A stretch of DNA of 23,545 nt from Parastagonospora avenae f. sp. tritici 18332-5 (Eukaryota; Ascomycota; Dothideomycetes; Pleosporales; Phaeosphaeriaceae). The DNA lies in the NCBI GenBank assembly GCA_022559985.1, contig JAFJTR010000169.1:1-23545 (forward strand), given 5' to 3'. Of this stretch, positions 1-8,734 are shown in pieces (the first letter of the stretch is position 1; each line of letters begins with the position of its first letter). Both the position numbers and the translations under genes were made by a program. Under the pieces are notes generated by a model. The model saw only the letters and a program-made list of their open reading frames with translations. It did not search any database and was not told where the DNA came from.

Positions 1-171
1 GCGCCTACGCGGAGATGGTCAGGAGGCGCATCGGCGGTTCTGCGGTTGCCAACGATCAGAGCCTTTTGCAGAGCAATACTGTGGAGTACTCTAGAGTATA
101 GTAGCCACCTGTGTAGTGTGGTACTGTCGAGTATAGTAGTCTGGGGTGTCAGGGTTACGTTATCGTGACAG
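1..171. repeat. Left ~170-bp terminal inverted repeat
   Basis: This stretch is the reverse complement of 23376-23545, aligned from the first base of the window. Differences are at left positions 1 (G/A), 9 (G/A), 76 (A/G), 110 (T/C), 153 (G/A) and 163 (T/C), all transitions, plus one extra T near 155. Similarity stops abruptly after GTGACAG at 171. The outer 29 bases carry a hairpin pair, GCGCCT at 1-6 and AGGCGC at 24-29. Inside are three related motifs, TACTGTGGAGTAC (77-89), TACTCTAGAGTATAGTAG (87-104) and TACTGTCGAGTATAGTAG (122-139), which could be protein-binding sites (inference). Any target-site duplication would lie outside the window. Confidence 0.93.
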
Positions 172-574
172 CCTGATATGATCAAGTCCAGTAATATGTG
201 TTTTGTGGGATAACGAGGATGTAATATCCAATCGTCCGCTTCCAAGAAGGGCTAATGTTTATGGGTGTATAGACCGAGGAGCGCAACAAAGATTATGCAG
301 TGACTATTTGAGACACCAGAGATGTGCTTATTGTGGGGAAGCAGGCGCCTCGGCGATCGCTACCTACATGGGTACGGTAAGTGACGGAGCTACGCGAATG
401 CCGATCTGATAGCTATGAGATGTATCGAATTTGCCGGGCCGCCCCGACTGTCCAAGCCGTATCGGCAGATAAGGATTGAAGTACGACTAAGACCCTGTCT
501 TCAATCAGCGACAATTTAACTGCCAAAGTGACGACAGTTGTTATACCGTTCCGTTGAAATATCGCAATCGAGTT
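172..574 (+). promoter_or_regulatory. Gene-free leader upstream of the hydantoinase, with GATA-type sites
   Basis: I see no convincing gene between the left inverted repeat and the hydantoinase start codon; the open frames here are short and lack ATG starts. Two sequences match the fungal GATA-factor consensus HGATAR: TGATAG at 407-412 and AGATAAG at 467-473, about 165 and 105 bases upstream of the ATG at 575. GATA factors (AreA/Gln3 type) activate nitrogen-source genes in fungi, which would suit a hydantoin-degrading enzyme. The motif is short and occurs often by chance, so the link is inference. Confidence 0.35.
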
Positions 575-2177
575 ATGTCTCAGCAGCAACATGATCAGTA
601 TGACCTCGTTGTCACGAACGGTGTTCTTGTATGTATAGCTTCCAAGTTTGTTACTAGCAGCAGATTTTGGACTGATATATACTTGACCAAAGGTGACCGC
701 GAATGAAGTCTTGCCTCCTGGTCTTGACATTGGTATCCGAGATGGTAAAATCGCCACACTTGGGTTTGATCTTGCGGCGCGATCAAACGGCGAAGTCATC
801 GATGCGCAAGGTGCATTCATCACCCCAGGCGGGATAGATTCGCACACGCATATCCAACAAGACAGCATGCCAACCGGGGATACGTGGGAGACCGCATCTC
901 GAAGTGCTATTGCCGGCGGAACCACTACTGTGTTAGCTTTTGCCAGCCAACAACGTCACGACACCTCTGTCCTCGAGCCAGTGCAGAAGTATCATGCCAA
1001 AGCGAATGGTCAAACATATTGTGACTACGGATTTCATGTTGTCATGACGAATCCCACCACCGAAATCCTCGAGACCGAACTACCCAAACTAGTCGAGGAG
1101 GGCATCACGTCTGTCAAATTGTATATGACATACGAGCCTTACAAGCTCGGCGACAGGCAATTACTTGATGTAATGCTGACTTGTCGCGAGCTAGGCATGA
1201 CGACGATGATCCATGCCGAGAACTCGGACATGATTGCCTTGGTGATTGAGCGTCTTGAGCGGAGAGGCAACACAAACCCGTTTTTCCACGCAATTGCCAG
1301 GCCGCGACTTGCCGAAGACGAGGCGTCATATCGAGCTATCTCATTAGCTGAGCTTGTGGATGCACCCATTCTCATAGTGCATATGTCCTCTGAGGCCGCT
1401 GTTGAGCATGTCAGAGCAGCCCAAGCGCGGCTGTTACCAGTGCACGCGGAGACTTGTCCTCATTATCTATTTCTTCTCTCCGAGGAGATCAAGCAATGTC
1501 ACTACGGCGATGACTCCTATGGCGCCAAGTTCATATGTGCGCCGCCTTTGCGCCATCACGCATCAGATCTTGAAGGGCTGTGGCGTGGTCTTGCCAACGG
1601 CGCCTTCACGGTCTGGTCTTCGGACCATGCTGCGTCAAAATACGACCACCCAAAAGGCAAAAAAGCAGGCATTGTGGACGGTGTCATTCGTTTTGCCAAA
1701 GTTCCCAATGGTTTGCCCGGCCTTGAAACTAGGATGCCACTTCTTTTTGGTCAATCCGAGGGATGCTTGAGCCCCGAAAAGGCACGTATTACTCTTCCTC
1801 AATTCGTCCGACTCACAGCCAGCAACGCTGCTAGATTATACGGTATGGACGATCGAAAGGGAACTCTGATGGTAGGGTTCGATGCAGATCTAGTCATCTG
1901 GTATCCTCCAGGCGATCCTCGAGGTAAATTGACGATCAGACAGGAGCAACTTCATCACGGCGTTGACTACACGCCTTTCGAAGGCATATCTGTCCAAAAC
2001 TGGCCAAGATACACAATTTTGAGAGGAAAGGTGGTGTGGCAGCATGATGGCGCTGGCATCATCGGAGAAAAGGGGTATGGGAAGTTCTTGCATCGCAATA
2101 AGGGAAAACTAGTTACAGGCAAAATGGGCCAACAAGGAAGAGGCATGCTACCTGGAGAACGAGACCTTTGGTTGTAG
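575..2177 (+). CDS. Hydantoinase / dihydropyrimidinase, two exons
   Basis: The protein is a cyclic-amidohydrolase that hydrolyses hydantoins or dihydropyrimidines to N-carbamoyl amino acids. Exon 1 is 575-628 (ATG start, MSQQQHDQYDLVV...), the intron is 629-692 (GTATGT...AAAG) and exon 2 is 693-2177, giving 512 residues, normal for the family. Exon 1 supplies the N-terminal beta strand expected before 'VTANEVLPPG', so an upstream exon is required. The binuclear metal site is complete: HTH at residues 69-71, the lysine that is usually carboxylated at about 160 (SVKLYMTY), His192 (MIHAEN), His248 (VHMSS) and Asp329 (SSDHAAS). It is probably cytosolic. It lies 364 bases upstream of a same-strand racemase, suggesting a joint pathway. 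I see no frame disruption. Whether the substrate is hydantoin, dihydropyrimidine or another cyclic ureide cannot be read from sequence. Confidence 0.93.
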
Positions 2178-2540
2178 ATCCAGCAATTGGCATCTCAGGT
2201 TTTCCCTCAATACTGCGTGAAAGCGAGATCTACTTTGGGCGTGGCAGATGTACTTTCGATGCTTCTGTGGACCCGGATAGTCGCGGTATATTACAATCCT
2301 GATTTTTTCTGGTGAACAATGTTTCAGAGAGTGATGCTCATGGTCAGCAGTGATGCTCTCTACTGCTTACTAACTAGCTTACGCTTTTCCTAATCCGATC
2401 AAATGTGTGTGGGGTTCTGATGATGTGATATAAGAGAAAGCCACCTGCTTTCGCTTTTCCTTCCCAATTTAACCAGCAACCAACAAAGCAGAAAGAACGA
2501 TCTTACAATATACTACGCAGCGCCTCACAGACTCTATAAA
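2178..2540 (+). promoter_or_regulatory. Intergenic region and likely racemase promoter
   Basis: These 363 bases separate the hydantoinase stop from the racemase ATG and hold no gene. A TATA-like GATATAAGAG lies near 2426-2435, about 110 bases upstream of the ATG. It is followed by a pyrimidine-rich stretch (about 2445-2470) and an A/C-rich leader, a common layout for fungal core promoters. No clear HGATAR site is visible here, unlike upstream of the hydantoinase. Confidence 0.35.
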
Positions 2541-3335
2541 ATGGATCCTAATACATTTCCGACAGTTATTGGTATCGAACAACCTCCAATCTCAATCCTG
2601 TTGATCAACCCCAATTCTTCCGCGCACATGACCGACGCCTGCCTTAAAAACGTTGCTACCAAGATCCCACCCGGTGTAACGGTCTATGGCTTCACAGCTC
2701 CACCACCAGCACCCAGCGCCATTGAGGGACGAGTCGACGGTGTCCTCTCAGCGGCCGAGTGTTTGCGCCAAATCGTGCCCATCGAGCACCACTTCGACGC
2801 CTTCCTCGTCTGCTGCTTCAGCAACCATTCGCTCGTGACTGCAATCCGAGAGGAGGTTACCCAACCTGTACTTGGCATCATGGAATCCGCACTCTATGCA
2901 TCGAGGATGTGCGGGAGTAGACTGGGCATTGTCACGACAAGCGAGCGGTCTGAGATAATCCATCAGCACTCTATCGCGGAGTACGGATTTGGTAATTTCT
3001 CGGCTGGCTGCGCGGCGTGTAGGATTGCCGTGTTGGACCTGGAGAGGAAGCCGAAGGAAGAGGTTTTCGCGGGGGTTGTCAGGGCGGCGGAGGAACTTGT
3101 CGATGGGAGGGGCGCAGATTGTATTTGTCTGGGCTGTGCTGGGATGACTGGAGCAAAGGAGGCCTGCGAAGAAGCTGTTGGCAAACATCAGAACCAAGTC
3201 ATGGTTGTGGATGGTGTAGGTGTCGGCGTGCAGTTTCTGATCGGCCTCGTACGCGAAGGACTTGGGACAGCGAAGGCCGGCGCATATCGACCGGCAGAAG
3301 CAGGGCGGAAGGCGAGAAATCAGGAATGGTATTAG
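2541..3335 (+). CDS. Asp/Glu/hydantoin racemase family protein (DCG1-like)
   Basis: A single exon of 264 residues from ATG at 2541, typical in length for the family. The N terminus carries ILLINPNSS (residues 19-27), the diagnostic 'INPNxS' strand of this superfamily. The two cysteines that act as acid/base in cofactor-independent racemases are visible as CCFSNHSL (Cys92) and GCAGM (Cys199). Relatives include bacterial hydantoin racemases and yeast DCG1, a protein co-regulated with allantoin genes. Together with the upstream hydantoinase, the likely role is to interconvert 5-substituted hydantoin enantiomers or a related ureide so that the hydrolase can consume both; this is inference from gene pairing. 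The coding strand is C-rich in the first half and G-rich in the second. No carbamoylase, the third enzyme of the bacterial hydantoin pathway, is nearby. Confidence 0.9.
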   Translation: MDPNTFPTVIGIEQPPISILLINPNSSAHMTDACLKNVATKIPPGVTVYGFTAPPPAPSAIEGRVDGVLSAAECLRQIVPIEHHFDAFLVCCFSNHSLVTAIREEVTQPVLGIMESALYASRMCGSRLGIVTTSERSEIIHQHSIAEYGFGNFSAGCAACRIAVLDLERKPKEEVFAGVVRAAEELVDGRGADCICLGCAGMTGAKEACEEAVGKHQNQVMVVDGVGVGVQFLIGLVREGLGTAKAGAYRPAEAGRKARNQEWY

Positions 3336-3598
3336 CAATTCTTTCGCGGAGACCTGCTGGAGAAAAGTCACAAGGCAATGTTGAGATACAATATTCCCAA
3401 TATAGTGACTGTGTTCCACAAAACGATGGCTTGAATCGTAATGCACGTAATCGGCGTATCCAAGAGATTGCACACAAACCAACGAGAAAAAGGCTGAAAA
3501 CACATGTATTATGTGACTGAGGGATGCGCGATATGCTTCTCTTGCCGTCCTACTCGCAACGAAAGCTCCATCTCCTCTCAGACTAGACTTCACTTTAG

Positions 3599-4950
3599 TC
3601 AATCCGACGCAACTTTCCCATCATTCCCCTCCTTCCGAATATACTCCCTCAACGCCCCCACCACCGTCCCCGCCACACTCTCCGCCTCCTCCCTCGCCCC
3701 CCTCACCCCCTGATCCGCATGCACAAACCGCCTCAACATCATCGCCACGCACGAAAACCCATCGTCCCGCCGCCCCATCAACGTGGATAGTTGAAACGTG
3801 GCATCCTGGGTAATCTCCTCAAAAAGAGCGGTGCAGGCGCGACTCAGCTCAATACCATCTGTCGCAGAAACGCTGTCGATCTCGCTCGATTGAACTTCGA
3901 GGGCGTTCAGGAAAGCGATCGGGCCGGAGCCTTTGAGGGACGATTGATAGGGCTGCGGTACTTGGGTCCGTTGAAGCCTACGAGCTCGCGCTCGGCTTGG
4001 GCGACCATTTCGTCGTTCATGCGGTAGAGCGTGCGCTGGATGGTTTCCTCGTCGTGCAAATAGTCCGACAGTATACCCATGAATGTGGAGAGCGTGACTT
4101 TTCCCGAGCGATTCGTATTCTGGCCCGCCAAAACGCGCGGGTCCTTGTTGCGCTTGTTGGGGTTGTTAAGTTGGCGCAGCGCCTTAGAGTGCAGCCCTGA
4201 GCTCAGGAATAGGTGATTGGTCATGACCTGCGCGGAAGCTTTTGGGTGCTCGCCCATGAAGATTGTCTTAATGTGGAGGTCGATGTAGGTGTCTAGGGCA
4301 TGCCAGGGCTTGTCGAGGTAGCCGAATTGGCGGGGCGCGTTGTACATGTGACACATTGCGTGGGGGTCTTGGTTCATGTTGATGAAGTCTAGGTTGATCT
4401 CCTCCCTCCGCATTTGGGCGTGAAGAAGTAGTATGCCACATAGGGCAGGATTTGATGAGCGTAGGAAGTTTGGATCTTGGTTGAGGATAATGAACTTCTT
4501 CGTGTACTCGTAACAGGCTTCACTGCTGCCTGGATGATCTTCGAGTTCTTCGATACGATCCATCTTCATCTTCTTGGATTCGTATGTTAGAGTCAAATCT
4601 TTCCACATGTTGCGATGCAGACCGCAGAGTGCACCCTTTGGTCCATTCGGTGAAATTTCGCGAATACGGCGGTAGCGATCCAGCTGCATAGGATCAACCG
4701 AGATAAACCGCATGAGTACATTGAGCTCCTCGATCGTAGCGGATATAGGCATGACAACCTGCTCATTGTAGAGGGTCTCGGCGAAACCCTGGTGTTTATT
4801 CAAGTACGTGCCCGGTTCCTCCATAGGCTTTCGTGGTCGGTCCAGATTGTTCTCCCAAATGTGTTGGAGGGCAGTTGCGGCACACAGATGGGTAAGTGCC
4901 ACGCCAGACAGACAACAGAAGACGCGAGATTGTATCCAGCTTATTGTTGG
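3599..4950 (-). pseudogene. DUF6604-like fungal protein, truncated and frameshifted
   Basis: An open frame running from 4950 down to about 3960 encodes ~330 residues with features I associate with the C-terminal half of DUF6604 proteins: NPALCGILL, then CHMYNA-RQ and YLDKPW. There is no ATG at the expected place; the frame opens directly after a stop at 4951-4953, and the usual long N-terminal half is absent. At about 3945-3965 the reading passes to another frame that continues for ~115 more plausible residues (LKGSGPIAFLNALE ... TLMGRRDDGF ...) and ends at 3599. No intron with sensible splice sites spans the switch (only a 29-nt GT-AG candidate), so a 1-nt loss or 2-nt gain is the simplest reading. 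The family name is from memory and uncertain; the decay is seen directly. A sequencing error could explain the frameshift but not the missing 5' half. Confidence 0.6.
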
Positions 4951-4989
4951 TTAAAGGCGAGACACTATCGCTTGATTCGTGTTGGATCC

Positions 4990-5289
4990 TTATGGAACTA
5001 TTGCTCTAGCGGAAGTCAGTGAAGTTTCCTGCATCGAGACGGGTTTCAAATTGCAGTATCCACGTCTATATAGGGTGATGGAGTCGTTGGCAATAACGCA
5101 AAAGGCCCCCCAGGTGTAGATATGCTTGCGGGGTGAGCTTCTTACCTCCAGTGACAGATCCATGGGATACTGTATAAGGAATGTGTCCTTATTTATGACA
5201 GCCTGATCGTCAGCAATATAAGGGCTGAGCTTCAACAATCGTGGGAAACTCAGGGGTACCGAGATTGGGTATGTTGGATCCTCATTCAT
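4990..5289 (-). CDS. Unrecognised small protein, possibly with one intron
   Basis: An ATG at 5289 opens a frame of 99 residues (MNEDPTYPISVPLSFPR...) ending at 4990. A strong donor-like GTAAGAAG occurs after codons for DLSLE (about 5146), and an acceptor-like TATATAG lies near 5070, so a two-exon form is also possible. I do not recognise the product. It lies between two decayed genes on the same strand and may itself be a remnant. Confidence 0.25.
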   Translation of the reverse strand: MNEDPTYPISVPLSFPRLLKLSPYIADDQAVINKDTFLIQYPMDLSLEVRSSPRKHIYTWGAFCVIANDSITLYRRGYCNLKPVSMQETSLTSARAIVP

Positions 5290-5603
5290 TGCTGCTCTCT
5301 CACCCACAATGGCTATAGCCGCAAGCGTCCAGGATGGCGAGAGACCCGGGAAGTATTTAGTAACGGAAGATGTACAAAGTGGCTGATTGCTCTAGCCTGA
5401 AGGTTTAAATGTGGTGTGCTTCTCGGTACCAAGCTAACTTCTTCACTCATCCTTAGTACACCACGAATGCCAAACCGGTTGATGGATGAGCACTGGGTGA
5501 CCATACACAGTCACCCTGGGAGGACGCATTGCTACGTAATCATGGCTTAGGCCACGGGGCGTATAATAACAATGGGGTCATCCTGTGGGCTGACGCATTC
5601 AGA

Positions 5604-6562
5604 CTAACCAAGTCGCTCAAGGTTCAAGCTGTTGAGCCACACCCAGTCTAAACTTGTATGACTACTGGAAAAGTAGTAGCCCCGCCTCTCCTTCTTAGGA
5701 ATGGGGAGATGGTGGATAACTTCCTCTTTTTGGCCTCTTTTCTCCCCTTCCAAAGTAAAACAGTACCAGTTCCAGTGCCCGAACCAACGTTCATCAAATG
5801 CGGATCGGGATGGCAAAGTGATGTCAGAAGAGCGTTCAAGTATAACAGACTTGGCGGATTGCATGCTCTGGAATTGAGCGATGTTTAATCTCGCGATCTT
5901 GACGTCGGCTCGATAGCCTCTCAAAGGGTGATGATCATAAAACTCTGGTTCGCACGCTATCTCTGGAAGTGCTAAAGTGAGGCCGTCTAAGTGACGATCC
6001 TGCGTGCTGGTCTTGCTAAAATCATGCAAGAGATGATAGGTGACGGGATTGTCTGACCGCAATGCTTGTAATGCAGCCACAGCGTCGAACCAGAAGTTTG
6101 CAATCGTCAAGTAGCGCAAAGCAGCGCGATGTTCACTAGAAAGTCCAGCGCGCTCGATCATGTTGCTGACCGTCAGCTCTATCGGGCTGCGGGGCGGAGT
6201 TGATCTATCGGCATTGCAAGAACCTGGTAAGAATTGCTCAATATCGGACTGCTTATATGAGTCCTTGCAGAGCCACGTTTTGCGAATGTCGCAGTCGTAG
6301 TATTTACGATGCACCTGGGCCCAGTCGATGCACCAATCGATGTTCGCACATGCAATGACGTTGGCTTCGCTGTAGAACTGGCGGCACGTGAGAGAGGGGC
6401 AGCGAGCTCGGATGAAGGACGGATGCCCGTTGAATCCCGGGTTGTTGAGCCACAAAATGTATATTCGTAGACTTGGTCGCGAAGCTCTCTCGGGAGTTCG
6501 GAGAAGAATATGCTGGGCTCCAGGGGCACTAGGTCCGTCATGGAAGACGTGGGCTCAGACAT
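5604..6562 (-). pseudogene. F-box-like fungal protein with a central frameshift
   Basis: The start is ATG at 6562 (MSEPTSSMTDL...). The N terminus has the F-box-like signature FFSELPRELRDQVYEYTF, common in large fungal families of orphan F-box-like proteins. Almost immediately (about 6455-6475) the sensible reading moves to a second frame beginning ILWLNNPGFNG. That frame contains the companion motif LTCRQFYSEAN and runs ~280 residues to a stop at 5604. Both motifs normally occur in one protein, about 40-50 residues apart, and no plausible intron lies between them, so the gene appears broken by a 1- or 2-nt indel. The longer second part still looks coding throughout, so the break may be recent or a sequencing error. 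Role unknown; relatives are presumed substrate adaptors for ubiquitin ligases. Confidence 0.6.
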
Positions 6563-6927
6563 CGAAGACTCAATATCAACTGACGTGAGACGCGCGCAGT
6601 GTAAAAATGGTGTGGGACACAAGTCCACACAGGTTCAGACAAGGTTCGGAAGTTGCCGCCATCCCAAGGCAGCTGCGAGAGATGCGGAGGAAGTCCGCTC
6701 TGATTGGCCCCGCACAGACCCTCGAAAGTTGAAGGTCGACCGCAAAGCATCGCGAGCTCTTCGAGTATGATCAACACTCGGAACACAGCTTACTCTCTCG
6801 CTCTCCAGACTGCCAATTCACTGTCGAAAGCTATAATTCTTACATAAGCACAAAAAACGCTTCATATAGCCAGAGAACCCCGCGCAGCGCGCTCCAGTTG
6901 CGCAACAACGAAATCTCCACACACACC
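6563..6927. promoter_or_regulatory. Divergent intergenic region before LSM8
   Basis: These 365 bases lie between the start of the F-box-like gene (minus) and LSM8 (plus). No gene is supportable. The last ~100 bases are A/C-rich and poor in G, as fungal leader sequences often are. No clear TATA box is seen. Confidence 0.3.
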
Positions 6928-7298
6928 ATGTCACTAAATGCCTACCTAAACAGTACGTCCCACTTGACACATGGAATCCCCTCATCCACATCTCACATCC
7001 TCGTAACCCAGCTAACCCCACCCAAGAGCGCGTAACCGTCCTCACGCTCGACGGGCGCACGATGATAGGCACGCTCTTCTCCTGTGACGGCAGCATGAAC
7101 CTCGTTCTCCAAGAAGCCGTAGAGCGCATCATCCGGCCGCGAGAAGAAGAAGTACCCTCGGAAGAAGTACCCCTCGGGCTGTATATTGTGCGCGGCGATA
7201 GCGTGGCGGTGGTCGGCAGGCTGGATGAGGAGCTGGATAAGACGATAGATTGGACGAAGGTGCATGGGGAGGTATTGGGAAGTACGAGGCATTCGTGA
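6928..7298 (+). CDS. LSM8: U6 snRNA-associated Sm-like protein LSm8
   Basis: Exon 1 is 6928-6952, the intron is 6953-7026 (GTACGT...CAAG) and exon 2 is 7027-7298, giving 98 residues, the usual size for LSm8. The spliced N terminus reads MSLNAYLNKRVTVLTLDGR, matching the family start 'MSL..YL.K.V.V.T.DGR'. The Sm1 fold follows (GTLFSCDGSMNLVL), and Sm2 is at LYIVRGDSV. LSm8 is part of the nuclear LSm2-8 ring that binds the 3' end of U6 snRNA for splicing and nuclear RNA decay. An alternative acceptor (CCCAG, about 17 nt earlier) would insert six residues after exon 1 and fits the family less well. This gene is normally single-copy and important for growth, so its presence between the inverted repeats is notable. 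Confidence 0.92.
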
Positions 7299-7647
7299 GG
7301 GGAGGAGGCGTGACTAGGCGTGTCTAAAAAGGAAGAGGGAGGGGCGGATGTAAGAAGGCGGCAGAAAGCTCAGGGAAAGCAGAGGAAGAGCTGTGTGTCA
7401 TATGGCACGGCGCTGTTGGATACGGGGGATTTTTCGCAGGGACGTGATACCCAAGATACTGGAAGAAAGAGACAGAGTATGTTCATCTGAGCTGTTCAAC
7501 AAGCGCCTATGCTGACCTTGCAGATGACGAATTGTTTGCATATACCCATGTTGACTTTACGAGAGAGAGCGACAGGAACTATCAGCGCAATACCGCTATC
7601 CAGAAACGCCATCCATGCACATCATCCTGTGATTCCATCTCATCTCT
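7299..7647. other. Intergenic region between convergent LSM8 and PITH genes
   Basis: This 349-base stretch holds the 3' flanks of two convergent genes. I see no gene or repeat in it. It is G/A-rich just after the LSM8 stop (about 7299-7400). Confidence 0.4.
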
Positions 7648-8307
7648 CTACTGAATACTCCTCCCCACTCCCTCCCCAATACCCACAATGGACTTATGGT
7701 CACTCGGATTCGCCGCAGCCTCATACATGACACTAACCGGCTCCTTATTCAACCTCATAAAATCGCCCTTAAACGCCAAATAGCTAATCCTCGTCTCCTC
7801 CTCCTCGCCGCCACTCCAATTATCCTCAAAGAACAGCGCCAGGCTGCGCGTCGTGTTGAAATGCGCCCGCTTGACCGGAATCTCCTGGACCTCTGATGTC
7901 TGGGAGATGGAGAGTTCTTGCGTGGGGGTAGAGTCTGAGGCGGTGTCGAAGTCCATGGCGTCGGCGTTGAGGAAGACTTTCAGCGTCTTGGGGCAGGAGG
8001 GCGAGGGCGAGGTGCGGAGCAGGATCGAGTGTAGGCGCACTTGGCCGGTGAAGGGGACGATTATCAGGAGTTGTTCGTCGGCGCTGGATTTTAGCTCGGG
8101 GGTGGGGTCGAGGCGTTGCGCCCATGTTTTCTGGCAAATGGCGCGGCCGCTGTTGGATTCATCTTCGTTGAGGGTGACAAGCTTGCTGAAGTCGATTTGT
8201 TCGTAGAGAAGGTTTTGCAGGGCGGGCGTTATGTCGTCGGTGTGGTCATGGCCGTCGCCGCCGTGTTCGTGGTGCTCGTCGTGGCAGTGGGAGTGGTCGT
8301 GGGACAT
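7648..8307 (-). CDS. PITH domain-containing protein
   Basis: A single exon of 219 residues with ATG at 8307. The N terminus is rich in His and Asp (MSHDHSHCHDEHHEH...), typical of eukaryotic PITHD1-like proteins. The PITH (proteasome-interacting thioredoxin C-terminal) domain fills about residues 28-205, with an early segment LYEQIDFSKLVTLNE, a central LLIIVPFTGQVRLHSILL and a late RISYLAFKGDF. The domain binds the 26S proteasome in thioredoxin-like proteins; the standalone PITH proteins have no firmly assigned activity. The His-rich tail could bind metal (inference). Coding-strand composition changes from C-rich at the start to G-rich towards the stop. The gene is convergent with LSM8 and lies downstream of VPS20 on the same strand. 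Confidence 0.92.
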   Translation of the reverse strand: MSHDHSHCHDEHHEHGGDGHDHTDDITPALQNLLYEQIDFSKLVTLNEDESNSGRAICQKTWAQRLDPTPELKSSADEQLLIIVPFTGQVRLHSILLRTSPSPSCPKTLKVFLNADAMDFDTASDSTPTQELSISQTSEVQEIPVKRAHFNTTRSLALFFEDNWSGGEEEETRISYLAFKGDFMRLNKEPVSVMYEAAANPSDHKSIVGIGEGVGRSIQ

Positions 8308-8734
8308 TGTGGTGGGTTGTTTGGGTGGTGTTGGTGTTGATGTTGATGGTGGGGGCGGGGTAGCTTTGAGCTTTGGGATCGGTAGGGTTCAATACTGTCA
8401 GGTACGATCGGTGGGAGGAAGAAGCTCGGAGTGGAGGGAGGAAGAAAGCATCGATATCAGGCGCGAGAGCTATGACGTGATATCGCAGATCAAAGCAGGT
8501 GAAACATTGCCACTTGCGGTCCGAGACAGACTTCACTTCCCCGCAGATGGATCGTTGCCTTCACATGGTGCACGTGGACAACATCTTCAGGTACTCACAG
8601 GTCGAATTTGAGATACACGACAACGTCTCGCTGTATTTTACCAAGCCGAAAGCAACGTGTCGAACGATTGTGTTGTGCAGAAGAAACCCCAACGCCACGC
8701 TTGAATGCACTCTATATGCCGTCTAGATGCTTGA
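8308..8734. promoter_or_regulatory. Intergenic region upstream of the PITH gene
   Basis: This 427-base region separates the PITH start from the VPS20 stop. Open frames here are shadows without support. A TGACGTGA sequence near 8474-8481 resembles a bZIP (ATF/CREB-type) site about 165 bases upstream of the PITH ATG; one short match is weak evidence. Confidence 0.25.

Noticed and set aside
1..171. RIP (repeat-induced point mutation) as the cause of the differences between the inverted repeats
   Set aside because: All substitutions are transitions, but their contexts are CpG, CpC and CpT where readable, not the CpA preference of classical RIP; with six differences the case is not made.
345..400. 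Apparent similarity between about 350-395 and 21108-21150 (GCxTCxGCxATxGCTAC...)
   Set aside because: The match covers only a few dozen bases with gaps and does not extend; it could be chance.
413..925. A 170-codon minus-strand open frame over the hydantoinase start
   Set aside because: It is a shadow of the hydantoinase exons and leader; no recognisable features.
2748..3602. A 284-codon minus-strand open frame antisense to the racemase
   Set aside because: It overlaps a well-supported racemase with intact motifs, its translation has no family features, and its length is explained by the strong coding bias of the opposite strand.
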